Part shown: piece by piece, positions 44,290 through 56,257 of the stretch
Position numbering within the stretch: position 1 is the stretch's first letter
How the letters are laid out: every line of letters begins with the position of its first letter
NCBI GenBank assembly: GCA_006384855.1
Contig: VCJN01003190.1
Coordinates: 1 to 64,000, forward strand
DNA from: Tetraselmis striata
Lineage: Eukaryota > Chlorophyta > Chlorodendrophyceae > Chlorodendrales > Chlorodendraceae
Reading direction: 5' to 3'
DNA: 64,000 nt
Position numbers and translations under genes: made by a program
The notes under the pieces: generated by a model
What the model saw: only the letters and a program-made list of their open reading frames with translations
Told to the model about the DNA's origin: nothing
The model's database searches: none

Positions 44290-45822
44290 GTCAGGGCGGC
44301 CTCGTCCACCGGAATGTCATACGCGGCGTCTGGGATCGGGTGGCTACGGGACGGGTGCTTGTCGCGCAGCTGGGCGAGGATAGCAGGATCGGACAAGTCG
44401 CCCATACCCTTAGAAGATAGTCGGCCCGCCGCTCGGGAGAGCTCTCCGTCCTCCACCAACGCCACAACGGTGTCCGCGGTGCCCACGAGCAGCGCCGCAA
44501 AGAGATCGGCGTCCGTCCGACGCTGGCGGGCATGTCCGGTGTAGAACGCCTCAGTGCGCGCGTCGTCCCATGAGCGCACGAGTTCGGTCATGCGCCTCTC
44601 CGCGAAAGCGCGGAAGCGCCACGCCAACGCTTGTAGCCGCCGCCGTCCGCCTCGGCTCGGGGCCCTAAGCAACAATTGCGGCAGCTGGTACTTCCACTTA
44701 AGCGCCCTATCCAACACCACGGGGTCATCGGCCTCCATCGCCGCCACCACCCGCTCATTCACGCAGCGTTGTGCCTCCGCCCACGCTTCTTGAAAGTCAA
44801 TAGGCACCGCCGTCTCCATGGACATCTCCGCCGGCATGTGCACCATGTCCACATCGGAGAGGTGGTCCACCGCACCCCACCCCACCCCGTCGCCGGCTGG
44901 AGATGGGCGAGTAGGGGGGGGCGGATACCGAGCCCGTGAGGCATGGCTACCGGGGTGGCCGGCCGGTGCACCCACCTCTGGCGGCGTGGGGGCAACAACC
45001 GGGGGCGCTGCGACGCCCCGGAACGCAGCGACGGACGGCAGTGCGGGCGACGGCAGCACTGACGATTGTCCAGCTCCACCGGGGCGTCGCGCCCCCCGAC
45101 GGCGGTGCCGCTCGGCCAGCACGGCGCGCGCCTTGGCTAGCCACGCGGCGGCGACCTCGGTGAAAGCCAACACGTCGGCCGGGTGGTGCCTGACGCGGGC
45201 GGGTTGGAGCGACCTGGATGCGGCGTCAATCCTCGGCGCCCACGCGGCGCCCGCGGCGACGCCATCGACTGAAAGCGCGTCGGCGACTGTCCAAGCCGCT
45301 GCCGGCGCTACGCCCCGCCGCGCCGGCCCGCTGCCGTGTAGCCTGGAATGCAGGCGGGCGAGAGCATCGAGGCCGGTGAGCGCTAGGCCGCGGTTGCCGC
45401 CGCGCGGCCGCGGCTGGGGCCGCTCGGAGACTTCCTGGCCGGTCGGAGCGCCATCGTGATCGCGCTGCGACGCGCCGGGCCCCGAAATACTGCTGAAAGT
45501 ACTGCGGCGAGGCGACGACACATGCGAGGCAGCGCGCGCGCCGGTCGTACCTGCCGCGCCCGTCGCGGACTCGGGACTCGACGACCGGCTCACCGCCTGG
45601 GCGTACGTGGGAGCCGGCGGGGCGGCAGCCGCGGGCGGGCTCGGCCTTGGCTGCGTGGCGTCGGGTGCGCTGCCGCTGGACGGTGTTGCCGCGGGCGACG
45701 CTCCCGCCGCACGCGATGCGCCGGGGCTGCCTGATGTACTGGACGATGTACTGGGGGGAGGCGGCGACCCGGGGTCAACGGCGCGTTCTGCCGCACCATC
45801 GGCGGAAGGCTCAGACATCGCG
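44290..45822 (-). pseudogene. N-terminal part of the non-LTR retrotransposon protein
   Basis: Probable start MSEPSADGAAERAVD at about 45822 (the open frame extends to 45983). A Pro/Ser/Ala-rich disordered region follows. Then comes a helical domain immediately before the RT: LKWKYQLPQLLLRAPSRGG, RLSSKGMGDLSDPAILAQLR and IPVDEAALTG. This is the pre-RT domain of the same retrotransposon family. At 44288-44293 the frame must shift by one base to enter the RT frame (ALTG to VDMRVPYHQLKQH); the RT frame has a TGA just upstream at 44291-44293. Past the junction this frame runs on as non-homologous sequence to 44082. Confidence 0.75.
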
Positions 45823-45983
45823 CCCCCCCGGATACAAGCGACTCGCCACAGGCCGGGCATAACGGTGGCGTCGCGTGGGAGGGGGTTGAGGGCAGCTACG
45901 CGATCTGGGCGGCGGGTGAGGCATGGCGACACACGGCCCCGCAGCGCCTCCGGGGCCGCTGGGTGGGTGGGGCCGGGTACCAT

Positions 45984-47644
45984 CGACTACCCGTACCAGG
46001 ATCATTAAATATTTGCGGGCAGGCGGCATTTATGTTCAAACAGTGTATCGCATCGCCGGAGTCTAACAGCATTTTATAAACCAGTGTGGACGGCCGGGAA
46101 ATTTGTGTTTTAGCATTACGGGTACCTGGTAGTAGTAAATATAATTATTGGACGTACTGGTACCTATAGAGGTTACTAAAGCGTTTTTTGGTTTTCAAAG
46201 CGGGGCGGCTGATGGCGATATTAATATCGGGCATATATGTCTCACCTTCAGGCTCTAGCTCAAGAGCCCTGACGCGTGCAGACCGCATGCTGCGGCTGTG
46301 CGCGGTGTGCAGACCGCATGCTGCGGCTGTGCGCGGTGATCGCCTGCGTATCGACAGTGCTATCCGCAAGGTACCCGGGTAGGCATCGACGACCCAGTTG
46401 GTCGGTGGCATAGGCAGGTTGTTAGTGGCAGATGTGGCGATGTATGTGGTCCAAACATGCGTCGACATGGTAATAGGGGATGAGGCGGTTTGAACTAGAT
46501 GGGCGCTAGGACTTCCCGAGTTTTAAGACAAAATTCGCTAGGCGGCGCTATACTCGTTACAGTTAATAGCGGTTACCTTTATTTGTAGCGGTTTAGTCGC
46601 AAACCCTAAATCTGTAGCGGGGGAAGAAAATTATGGCATGGGTGTGGTATAGCGTGCTGTAATCGTCGTACCCATATTATTATGCTGAGTAGATAGGATA
46701 TATTACCAGTGATTTAGTCGTTGGTATGACTCATGAAGAGTCATGAATGCCTACGAGTCCTTTTCATATACATGGCGCATATGCTTAATGTGGCAGGTGA
46801 ATAAACACATCAGTATGCTGACTGATACTGATGATGTAGTAGACTGACTATCGCATGTACAAAAACTCGGATAGACCGTGGTAACGCAAAAGAAAAACAT
46901 TTAACGATCAGCGAACTATAGTCGTTACCAGTACCTGTACTCGTCAGGTCAGGCGCCAGTCGTTATTAATTAATTACTATAGGCATGCACGTGGGGTTAG
47001 TTACGATGACTGAAGCCGTGGCGGCGGGCGGGCAGGCAGTTGGCCAGGCAGGTTTGGGTTTTGCCAGTGCCGGGGCGGGGCGGTGATGTCCGCAACATTT
47101 TGGGATAGCAGCATGTATCGCTATTGCGGATAACAAGTGGCAGCAGCTGTGTCAGCTGGGATGGCAAAGCGGTCAGATGCTAGCAGGAACCGACGCAGCT
47201 CGCGCGAAGGCAACGAGTGCGCCGACTCGACAGGCAACGGGCCTGACGAGGAGCCCCGTCATGCGCAGACACCGGCCCGAGGGGCTCGGCCGCACGCTCA
47301 GCAGTTAACTCGCTCACGGGGGCAGGGCAACAGGCATAGTCTCGGGAATGGGGAACAATACGGCCAGTAAGACAGATTGTCGATTGGTTTTCAATTCGAA
47401 ATCAAATCTAGGCTGGCCCCAGACCGTCGTTAACCGGCAAGGCGGTGCGAGTTCAGCTAGGTAATTCCCTTAGCTGCCTTCTGGCAGCCAATGTCTGGTG
47501 CCAATGTGGTGCCTTGCTCGTCGACGAGCATTTCTTGACGGAGTTGCCCGTTCGGCGACATCCATGGCATATGCCGTTATATTCGGTCATTTGCCGAGTG
47601 TTAGTGGCGGTGGGATGCGTGGTGGCGTGGGGGAGCGTGAGGCC
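45984..47644. other. No gene seen
   Basis: Interior of the LTR element between the non-LTR insertion and the 5' LTR, where gag would lie. A short duplication tgcagaccgcatgctgcggc occurs twice at about 46277-46325. The open frame at 47137-47370 has no recognisable domain. No intact gag is seen. Confidence 0.45.
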
Positions 47645-47668
47645 GGGGGGGGGGGGGGGGGGGGGGGG
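47645..47668. repeat. Poly-G tract
   Basis: 24 consecutive G residues, followed at 47795-47815 by a ggcggc run and at 47848-47868 by interrupted G runs. Confidence 0.95.
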
Positions 47669-47924
47669 AGCGAAGTGACGTTAAATGGCAATGCGCGGGT
47701 GATGTCCGTGGCTAGGGCGCGGGTCGTGGGCGTGGCCAGCTCGGCCCGGATTACACGGGCCACCGGGCGGTGTCGGTCAGTACTTCGATGGTTATCGGCG
47801 GCGGCGGCGGCGGCAGTGATACGCTGGTCGTTCACGATGGCAGATTTGGGGGGGGTGGGGGGGGGGCGATCATACGCGGTGGAAGCACGGCGAGGATCTT
47901 TAACCAGAGCTCGAACGAAACCAA

Positions 47925-48297
47925 TGTAAGCTTTAGGCGAGGGACTTTAGCATAGGCAAGGAAAAGGTTTGCAACAAAGCAGATTGTTACAGTGTACCGG
48001 GGTATACATGGCGTTATACAACTATCGGCTCAGCAATCGGTCGCATGCGCAGGCATTAGGCTTGGGTATACAATCTAGGCTTGGAGTCATCAGGGAGCCA
48101 TCGGGGCGTAATGGCTGACGAGGGCATGATCACGTGGGCGTGATCACGTGTAGCATGTGCGCAGTCTACATGTATGGGCGGATGAGCAGTATGTATATAG
48201 GCGTGCTAGTATATAAGTGAGTGGACAGTGTGGGTATGGGTGTACACATGAATGCGGGTATAGGTATGCAGGTAGGGTTATGGAGGTAACCATAACA
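47925..48297 (-). repeat. Right (5') LTR
   Basis: Counterpart of 32679-33052, with the same start and a slightly different end (taaccataaca). The bases next to it on the inner side, read on the minus strand, form a TGG-initiated primer-binding-site candidate. Confidence 0.85.
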
Positions 48298-48549
48298 AAC
48301 GGGGACCCCCCAGCTCCAATTCCTTGCCGTGCGCATCGCTACCCGAAAACGTCCCCGCTGCAAGGTCATGGCAAAAATCGAAGAACGACCTCGGGCGCAC
48401 GAGTAGGGAAAACCACACTACCGAGGGGTTGTATGTCGTTGCATGATGTTGTAACGCATGTGCGCGGCACGACGACTCACTACCGGGTGGATGAACCTCG
48501 GTGCGGACTTGTTCAGCCTCAGTGACCCTCGCGCGCACAAGTACGCGAA

Positions 48550-48760
48550 GCCGCTGCCGAAGGCAGCGAGCTGGAAGATGGCAGACGAGCTGCCGGTGGC
48601 TGTCCTAAGTAGCTCCCCGGCCGGGAGCGCAGGTCTCGCGGGCGATGGGGCAGCCCGTACCAAAACCCGATGGTAACCGCTTGAAACCACGAAAGACCGT
48701 ACGGGTCGCACTAGGACAGCTGTAATCCGTTAGGAAACCCCATAAACACGGTTAGATCAT
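48550..48760. repeat. Truncated copy of the GAGTCTGGTTTTGCCA repeat family
   Basis: Nearly identical to 30851-31055 (shared gccgaaggcagcgagctgga, cttgaaaccacgaaagaccg, gttaggaaaccccataaac). It lacks the 5' part and both boundary motifs. It starts right after the outer flank of the 5' LTR region. Confidence 0.8.
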
Positions 48761-48779
48761 ACATCGGCCAGGAAGAATA

Positions 48780-49035
48780 GTGTCATTGGTGCCAACCCGC
48801 CGTAAGAATATATAATTACATGAGCTACCTGAAAAAGGCCATCAGGAAATCACCCGAAAAGGCAATATAGGAAACCCGCCGTAAGTAGATTATTCCTCTA
48901 CCTCTTTGGAGAGGGTTGAGCGGAGAAGAAGGAGGAGGCGGTTCGAAATCACCCGCAGTGTGAGCGAAACAATCCCGGTATCATCGCGGTTTCGTTACGA
49001 GATCTGAGGCGTGCGTCCTCCGTCCTCCTCCGTCC
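48780..49035. other. SINE-like relic, no gene
   Basis: Contains attacatgagctacctg and two cccgccgtaag runs; relatives of the first occur at 30598 and 59237. The rest shows nothing supported. Confidence 0.35.
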
Positions 49036-49376
49036 TCGCGTGCTGCGTCTTCGTGAATGAACCGTCATACGTTCGATATTCGCTCGTTTGATTTCACGGT
49101 ACAGTTACGAGTACGGCTGGTTTCTGAATGGACGCGCGTGTATTCTAGCCCAGGCACGCTTGATATCCGTATGATACGCCAAAATAACGCGGTACCGCAG
49201 CGCGTATTTAGTGCTGATTCAGCGAGACGTGCCTTGCTGTTGTTTTTAAAATATGTTTCTTTGTAATAATGATTTTTTTGGTACCTCCTTTTCACGTTTA
49301 TGCTAATAATACGGGTACACCGTAACCCAAGAGGTAGGGGCACCTCCACAAATCCCCGGCGCGAAGCGCCGCTAAG
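49036..49376 (-). repeat. Inverted, isolated copy of the retrotransposon-tail module
   Basis: Reverse-complement relative of the B module of the 56-59 kb array (shared gtattctagcccaggcacg and aacgcggtaccgcagcgcg, with ccgtcctcctccgtcct at the edge). Then, on the minus strand, comes the coding-like block SGASRRGFVEVPLPLGL. It is a 5'-truncated, decayed copy. Confidence 0.7.
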
Positions 49377-50262
49377 TGCAGTAAACATCAAAACATATCA
49401 AAAAATGATGCATTGTAATACGTTTGGGCCAGGGTTGGGCTGCTGTCCACTTTCCAACAGTACTGCAGGCTGCAGTACTGCAGGCCGCAGTGCATGCTGC
49501 AGTAGCACTGGACCTGCTGAGGATAGGGAAGGGTGGGACAGTGAAGGGCAAAGGGGCAGCCATGGCGAATGCAGAGGGCCAGCAATCGTGGTGGAAGATG
49601 TAATCCAGCGAAGCGTCGATTTTTCGGCGGTGAGCTTTATTGCCGTGCGGGTACCCGTATAGTGCAGCGGATTGGGCCTATAGGTGCATGGCTAAAGCGC
49701 TTATCTACTGGCATGTACTTCTAAGTACTATGATCCACCCACCCGCCCGCCCGCCCGCCCGCCCACCGACGGTCCTTAATTAAACAACCGTCCGATTACG
49801 ATCTCACGGTTGGGAGGCTATGAGTACTGGTACTCGCTACTCGCTGCTGGTAATGGAAAAAAAACTCTGGTACTTCAAAGCGCTGGCAATGCAAACGCTC
49901 GCTGCTGGTACTTCAAAGCGCTGGCAATGCAATTGATGGGACTGTAGGCCAGTGATATAGAACCCGTTCTTTTCAAAATTTCTGAAAAATCGACGCATCG
50001 CTGATTCAACTTTCAATTTACTTCATATATCATTAAATTTCCTACAGAGGGGAAAGCCTACTAAGTGTACATTTGTGTGTGTCCAACGATGATGTCCCAA
50101 CGCATGCATAGTGAAACACGCGTAACAAAGCATGATGGCATAAAACCCCCTCTAATCCCCCGGCCGCCTCCTCATCCGCTGGCTCGGCTCCATACTGCTC
50201 CAGCATGGACTCCACCGCTTCGGTCCCATTGCATGCGGCTGGCCTCCCGCTCGCCCTCCCCC
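49377..50262. other. No gene; short repeats
   Basis: ctgcag-rich inverted stretch at 49456-49505, a (cccg)n microsatellite at 49738-49768, and a duplicated run tggtacttcaaagcgctggcaatgca at 49868 and 49907. No coding support. Confidence 0.5.
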
Positions 50263-50750
50263 TCATGGACCTGGCCGGCCGGCCAATCCTCTCCGCTTGA
50301 GTAGATCCGCCGCCACGGCGTTGAAAGCAGCCTCCCCGTAGTATGACGCCAGTAGCTCTCTAACCTTGGCATCCAAGTCCAGGTTCTTCTTAACGAAGAC
50401 GCATACGCCCATGTTATCTAGTTTCATTCTATTTCTTAAATGCATGGTGATAAGACCAGCAAGAGAGAACACACGCTTGCACTCAATCTGTGATTGAGGT
50501 TCTTCTTAACGAAGACGCATACACCCATGTTATCTAGTTTCATTCTATTTCTTAAATGCATGGTGATAAGACTAGCAAGAGAGAACACGCGCTTGCACTC
50601 AATCTGTGAGCCCGGCACACATATAGCAATCCTAGCTAATTCAGAGATGAGGGGAATGGAAGAAGGGGCATACGCTGGTGAACCTGTTTTCACCGGGGTG
50701 ATGAGCGCTAGCCCTGCCTTGCCAAAGCGGGCACACACATCGGCGTACAA
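50263..50750 (-). pseudogene. hAT transposase C-terminal (dimerisation) fragment
   Basis: Minus-strand frame with ISELARIAICVPGSQIECKR, VFSLASLITMHLRNRMKL and DNMGVCVFVKKNL. This is the hAT C-terminal dimerisation region (SELARxxLxIPxSS...ERVFS...RNRL...). The segment FSLA(S/G)LITMHLRNRM through FVKKNL is present twice because of a 116-bp tandem duplication. The second copy continues into LDLDAKVRELLASYYGEAAF, the natural C-terminus. The upstream catalytic part is absent. Confidence 0.85.
50381..50612. repeat. 116-bp tandem duplication inside the hAT fragment
   Basis: The runs beginning aggttcttcttaacgaagac start at 50381 and 50497; the copies differ at about three positions. 116 is not a multiple of three, so the duplication also breaks the reading frame. 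Confidence 0.9.
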
Positions 50751-50917
50751 TGTCTTTTGACTTTGACTTTTGAAACAGTCGTGTGGTGATCTTTTTTACT
50801 TTGATGGTCTGCGGGTAGGGAGCATGCGGCAGTCAGCAAACATCAGCCATCAGTAAAGGGGGGGGGTAAAGTCAGCAGGTGTGTTGTGTGACTGTGTAGT
50901 AGTGCTTGTGTGTGTGT

Positions 50918-50944
50918 GGGGGGGGGGGGGGGGGGGGGGGGGGG
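50918..50944. repeat. Poly-G tract
   Basis: 27 G after a gtgtgt run. No gene spans it. Confidence 0.95.
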
Positions 50945-51215
50945 CACCACATATGTTTTGGCTCTGATCAGGAGCACAGCTCCGTTGCAGTGATGGGCGC
51001 GGCGGCGGCGGTGCTGTCCTCCGCCATCGCGTCGTCCGCCATCGCCGCTGCGCCTTGCTTCGCGGCATACTGGTCTCCCTCCATATAATTGACGAAGAGT
51101 GACGAGAGGAGGATGACAGGTAGTGGTGCCTGGGTGAGCGTGAAGTGAGGATAGATTCGGCTAGTGTTTGTGGTCTAGTGGTGATGGGGCGACGTGTGAT
51201 GGTACGAGCGAGTGT

Positions 51216-51472
51216 TGTAAGCTTTAGGCGAGAGACTTTAGCATAGGCAAGGAAAGGTTTGCAGCAAAGGAGATTGTTACAGTGTATCGGGGTGTACACG
51301 GCTTTATACAGCTATCGGCTTGGCAGTCGGTCGCATGCGCAGGCATTAGGCTTGAATATGCAATCTAGGCTTGGAGTCATCAAGGAGTCATCGGGGCGTA
51401 ATGGCTGACGAGGGCATGAGCACGTGGGCGTGATCACGTGTAACGTGTGCGCAGTCTACGTGTATGGGGCGG
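51216..51472 (-). repeat. Truncated solo LTR of the same Ty3/gypsy family
   Basis: Matches the first 255 bp of the LTR at 32679 (tgtaagctttaggcgag start, cgggg(t)gtacacggcttta, gggcgtgatcacgtgtaac), then breaks off after gtgtatggggcgg. No internal sequence is attached and no target duplication is visible. Confidence 0.85.
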
Positions 51473-54400
51473 TAAGGCTCCGCATCGGTCATGGGGACTT
51501 AAATATCAAGAATTGATTATATTCGGAAACTAAAGATCAACAATTGATTCTTGACCCGGTTGATCGGATCTTGATTTTATGCCGTTCGTAAATATCGGTG
51601 CACCAGTAAATCCCACCCCATAAATACCAATGCACCAGTAAATCCCACCACCTAATACCAATGCACCAGTAAATTCTGTCCGAAATATTGGTACACCAAA
51701 GCAGATTTAGGCAGTATTAGGGCATTTCTCCGTGATTTTGCGATAATGCCGGAATATATGAAATTGTGAATTGATGTTTAGATTATGCGATGAATACTGG
51801 GCCTCTGGACCGCAAGCAATACATCATTGTTACAGAATTGTGCATTCAGCACAACAACATGTGTATTGCAGCACTTGCCATGCGCTAAGTACTACAAAAT
51901 ATGTATGGGACCAATTCCATACAACCAGGGAAAATATGCGGCCCTTGCCCTCCCCCTTAGTCCGCGCTGGAATCATCAATGAGCCTGACCGGATATACGA
52001 AACCGGTCTCGCCTGGCATCTCGCCAATTTGGCTCATAACTTTCTTCAACACGGAACTACAACAGACGCACGAGCATCACCTTGGCACGAGGGGGGTTGA
52101 CCCATATGCGAGGTCGGTCACTAAAACCGGCTCTGTGGCGAGCGGGGACTTATCTGCCGCCTACGCGTGATTAGGAGTAGGAGCATGGGTGCGGGCAACA
52201 ATTAGATGTATTTCAAGTATTGACGAAGGTAACAACTCGTGAGTATATATGGTGCATGGGTGCGAGCAAAAGGCAGGCGTCACCGGCTACCGGGAGAGCA
52301 AGGGAGTAGGCGGAGCGGATGCCAGGTCCGCGGACTATGGATTCAGTGCCTTGGGGGGGGGGGGGGGGGGGGGGGGGGCAATCAAGGGCTCTGGATATAC
52401 TAAATCAAGGGCTCGCCGAGCACCGCATTTTTGCAAGGTGAGAGATACTTCATAATTGCTTCGGGGGCGACCGACATGGACAGTGCGACGGCGAGATAAA
52501 CGACAGGAAACATATGCTTGAGATTTCGGGGGACAGTGTTTGTAAGCGCGGAATCCTCACCTTGGCAAGGCTGCTTGGGTTAGACCTAGATGCGACTCCG
52601 GGCACTGAGACGGGCTCTGCGGCGACGGCAAGGGGCGCCTGCGCATGATTGCGAGTAGGGCAAGCCGTGCGAGCAACAATCAGCGGTAATGAAAATAGCA
52701 AAATCAAAGAACTCTTGATTTAAGAGCATATGAGGTGCAAACGGCCGAAACGCCAGGCCTCATATGAAGGTGCTTTGCGTATCGTCTGCATGCACGGATG
52801 CCGGGTGTGCTGACTTTGTGCCCGAGGAGCAATATTTCCCACAATCATGGCCTTCGGATATTCAAGGCTTCACAATTAGAAAGTACACGTGTTGAATTTC
52901 ATCAAGGCACGGAGAGAGGCAGGAGGCGGGGGGGCACTCAGCTTCCTTGGCGGAGGGGATGATCGCATGGCTTCGGTGCTTGTTGATCCCCCGACTGCGC
53001 ATATCCGGCATGAGCATCGGGCGGCGGCTTCATTCAGCACGACACGAAGTACGTGAACAAACTTGTGGACGCATGGCAGAGAACCACGGCAGAAAACCAT
53101 TTTTGACGCGCGAGCACGACAAGAGATTGACGTGCACAAAGGCGAACCCTTACTCGGGGCGGTGACTCTTTGCCCAAACCGGTAACAATTGGGGGTTTGC
53201 TAGGGTGGGGATATGTGCCTGTGGTGTCTTGAAAATCACACGACGAATCGGCATGGTGGTTGAGGCAACGGTCGGTGTGTCTAGACGGCGGTTCTCGGCA
53301 ACGGGGGTGAGTGTTGTGGAGAGGGACGGGGTTTTCATCTGCGGGTCCGGCTGTGGAACATATTGTGCTTGCGGTTCTACGGCTGCGTGATCGGGTGCTT
53401 CCGGAAGAGGGTCCGAAGAGGGCTCGGACGGCGTGTCCGAAGAGGTCTGTAACATGGGCTCGGGGGGGGGGGGGGGGGGGGGGGGGCTAAAGCCATCACG
53501 CTTTCCCCTACGATTTCATTGGGGCGGATCTGTTGGGTGGGGTGTTTCCTGCATTGGGTCGAGCTTTGCCTGCGCGTGGGCGCGGCAGGTTTTGAGTGGT
53601 GCTTTACACTGCAGGTGGTGCGGGTGCAACATACGATCGCGAGGATTCCGAGGAATCAAGGAGGTTTACGAAGGGGTGGAGAGAACCTGACGGAGCGACC
53701 TCCGGACCAGGGTTGCCCTGAGAGGCTTGAGTTCAGGCCACTTCTGGCTGAAGTCCCGACTTCAGCTGAATTCAGTTCAGGCTGAATATTTAGCGAAAAT
53801 GGCATGAATACCCCCTACATGAAGTCCCTCTAAACGGACGAGTTTTGAGTGTAGCGGCTAGCGGTAAGATCCATTCGCTCTTATATGTCCGAATCCGCAG
53901 AGAAATTGTACTATAATCGCCCTAAGTGTCGCACATGGCCGCATCTATCCGTACCATGCCCACATATACGGCATATAGTACATGATGGTGCGCCAATAGT
54001 ATAATGCGCAGTGTTAAACGGTGTTTTCAGTTTCTGTAGTGCGTCATCCTGCACTTGCTGTATTCCTTGGTAGGGCGGCAACGCAGGCTGGCGCCTGCCG
54101 CCAAGGAATACAAAATACAACATCACAAAATGGCGCGCGATCACAGCACTACACTCTCCACTCTCAAGTCTCAAGTCTCAACCCTACGCCCAGTCCCCCC
54201 CCCTCCCCCCCCCCCCCCCCCCCTCCCCCCCCCCTCCCAAGCTGATTATGGAAGCCGCGCAGGTTGCCTCGGAGGCCGCCGAACCTTACGCCGGCGCTGC
54301 GGAGGCCGAAGTCGACATGCATGCCGCCGGCCACGAAGAGAGCATGCCGCCGCCGCCACTAGGCTCGCGCCCCGGCCCATCCCGCCATACGCACCGCCGT

Positions 54401-55631
54401 AACGCACTCGTCGAAACGTGGTCCGGTTAACCGCGCTTACCAAATAGTAAGCTCGAGTAAGCGCATGTATGTAGCAAGCTTAACCTCCGCTTAACGTTAA
54501 GCGCCACCGTACTTTTATTTCAGGCCGGAGGCATGTGTACGGCAGCGATGTATTGCACTGAGTACTAGAGAATAGCGTGACGAGTAGCGCCACGAGTACA
54601 TGTAGTTGCGAGTCATCACTATAGGGCACCAGCAGTACCAGTAGTCGCGAGTCATCACTATAAGGTACGGCGCGCGGGAGTGGCACGAGTACAGTACTTT
54701 CCGATACTATAGAAATTACAAAAGCGCGGCAGTAAGCGCGAGTAGTCGCGAGTAGTCGCGGGGGTTCAAACATAACGGGCGGGACCTGTATTACTGTTCG
54801 CTACATACCGACAACGTGGTAAAGACAGCGGAAATGAATTTCATGCGGGCGGCGGATGGTTTGAGGTTTTATCAGAGCAGAAGCGCCGGGCTGGATGTTG
54901 CCAACCCAACAGCCAATGAAAGTGGAGCTTCTAACTGTAGTTAAGCGGATTTAAGCACGCTTAATCTTATCTGGCAAATTTAACAGGTGAGTATCGGTCA
55001 CTTTCAGTTTTATGCAGGTGGGGTCGGACACTGTGCGAAAGTACAGTGAAACAAACCAGAAAATGTAATTACATGGGACCTCTAGTGGCCGTGGCCGCCG
55101 CCGCGGCGCGGCGGCCTGCTACTGCTGCCCCGGGGGCTGCGCTGCGGCGGGCCTCTTTTGCTCGGTCTGCCTCGCCCCTGTAGCGGCGGCTTGTGGGGTG
55201 GTGTTGTCTATTACCATGCATGCCATCCGCTGCCCACGGCTAAGGTGTTGGCTGCTCGTGGGCTGCTTACCTGTTGCTTCCGCTCGCAGATGCGCTTGCT
55301 TGTGTTGACGCCGAGCTTGCATCCTCGCCGTATCAACGAAGTTGGAGGTCACACGCACACGCCCAGCTGAAGCTGGTAGCATGTTGGTCGTATCATGCAG
55401 CGGGGGGGGCTCGAGCAGCACGGGGGACGGGAGCAGGACGACTGAACTGGGGAGGGGGGCTGGAGCCGGTAGACTGCTCATGCAGTGGGTTGCCGTGCAT
55501 GTCGATGCCGGACTTAAGTTAAAATAACAAACGACCAATAATTCAGTCGTTGTGACGTCGTCACCACATGCATAAGGCAGCACGCGTGCAAGCAACCCGC
55601 AACAACTGCAGCACTGACATCTCGGACTCAC
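51473..55631. other. Long stretch without a recognised gene
   Basis: 51590-51710 has four diverged copies of caatgcaccagtaaatccca. Poly-G tracts lie at 52353-52378 and 53462-53486; a C-rich tract spans 54187-54237. A minus-strand open frame at 53150-53455 is Pro/Thr-rich (SEPSSDPLPEAPDH) without a domain. A small plus-strand frame from ATG 54248 (MEAAQVASEAAEPYAGAA, 60 codons) could be a first exon but has no partner. agtcgcgagtcatcactata is duplicated at 54605 and 54643. Confidence 0.4.
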
Positions 55632-56020
55632 CTTTCCACGGCGGGGGTGCTGGTAGGGTTGGCATCGCCTTTATCCGCCGGGGAGTGAGCATTGCTGATC
55701 AAAGCGGCAGCCTCCTCGTTCTCGGTCAAGTAGGGGGGTGCTAGAACATATTGCCGGCAGCAAAGCGATATTCAGCTGCCACCAGCTGCTCCTTACCCCA
55801 GTGGCACACGAAACGTGCTTCGTAGCTGTCGTCCGTCGAGTCTTCAGCGTCCTCCGGGCACGTGTACACGTTCATGCCTTGCACTGCCTCGCGTTAGGTG
55901 TTGTTGAAAGCGCAGAGGCGTGCATGAGTCAACGGCCCGCCTACCTTGACCTCGGCATCCTCGGCGGACAACAACCTGACGCACGTCACATGGTGGAGGA
56001 GGGGCGGCCCCTGCGGTAGG
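55632..56020 (-). pseudogene. Broken coding segment of unknown function
   Basis: The minus strand reads TCVRLLSAEDAEVKVGGPL, a TAA after CAFNN, then in the same frame REAVQGMNVYTCPEDAEDS, YEARFVCHWGKEQLVAAEYR. After a frame shift near AAGN/VLAPPYLTEN it continues EEAAALISNAHSPADKGD, ending at a good donor (aaag/gtgagtcc, 55632/55631). The composition is clearly protein-like and the donor suggests an exon. One nonsense and one frameshift mark it as decayed. Family not recognised. Confidence 0.5.
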
Positions 56021-56257
56021 GGAAGGTCCTGAGGCGGCCCATACTCGGGCGGGGGCTATCTTCGCCGGCGGAGAGAAACGTTGCGCCTCCAGACATCGTC
56101 ATGCATGGTGGCGGGGGGGGGGGGGGGGGGGGGGGCGATGGTGCACATTGAAGTGCTGGCGGACTCCCGCAAGTCGTGCGATGACTGCAGGTACGGGCGG
56201 TATACCAGTCAATACTACTGTTGCGGTCATCATTATCACTTAGCGACTAAGTGATAT
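56021..56257. other. No gene; poly-G tract
   Basis: Poly-G at 56113-56135, then unassigned sequence up to the tail-module array. Confidence 0.6.

Larger units (their letters stand above)
32679..48297 (-). mobile_element. Ty3/gypsy LTR retrotransposon with nested insertions
   Basis: LTRs at 32679-33052 and 47925-48297 lie in the same orientation. Each begins TG and ends CA, and both are flanked on the outside by aacgg (32674-32678 and 48298-48302), a 5-bp target duplication. Read on the minus strand, the right LTR is 5'. Two bases after it lies tggtttcgttcgagc, a primer-binding-site-like TGG start. Just before the left (3') LTR is the purine run gggatggaa, a polypurine tract. Integrase remnants (33.5-34.1 kb) sit next to the 3' LTR as in Ty3/gypsy. 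The 14.9-kb interior is far too long for one element because a DDE transposon and a non-LTR element lie inside it. Confidence 0.75.
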
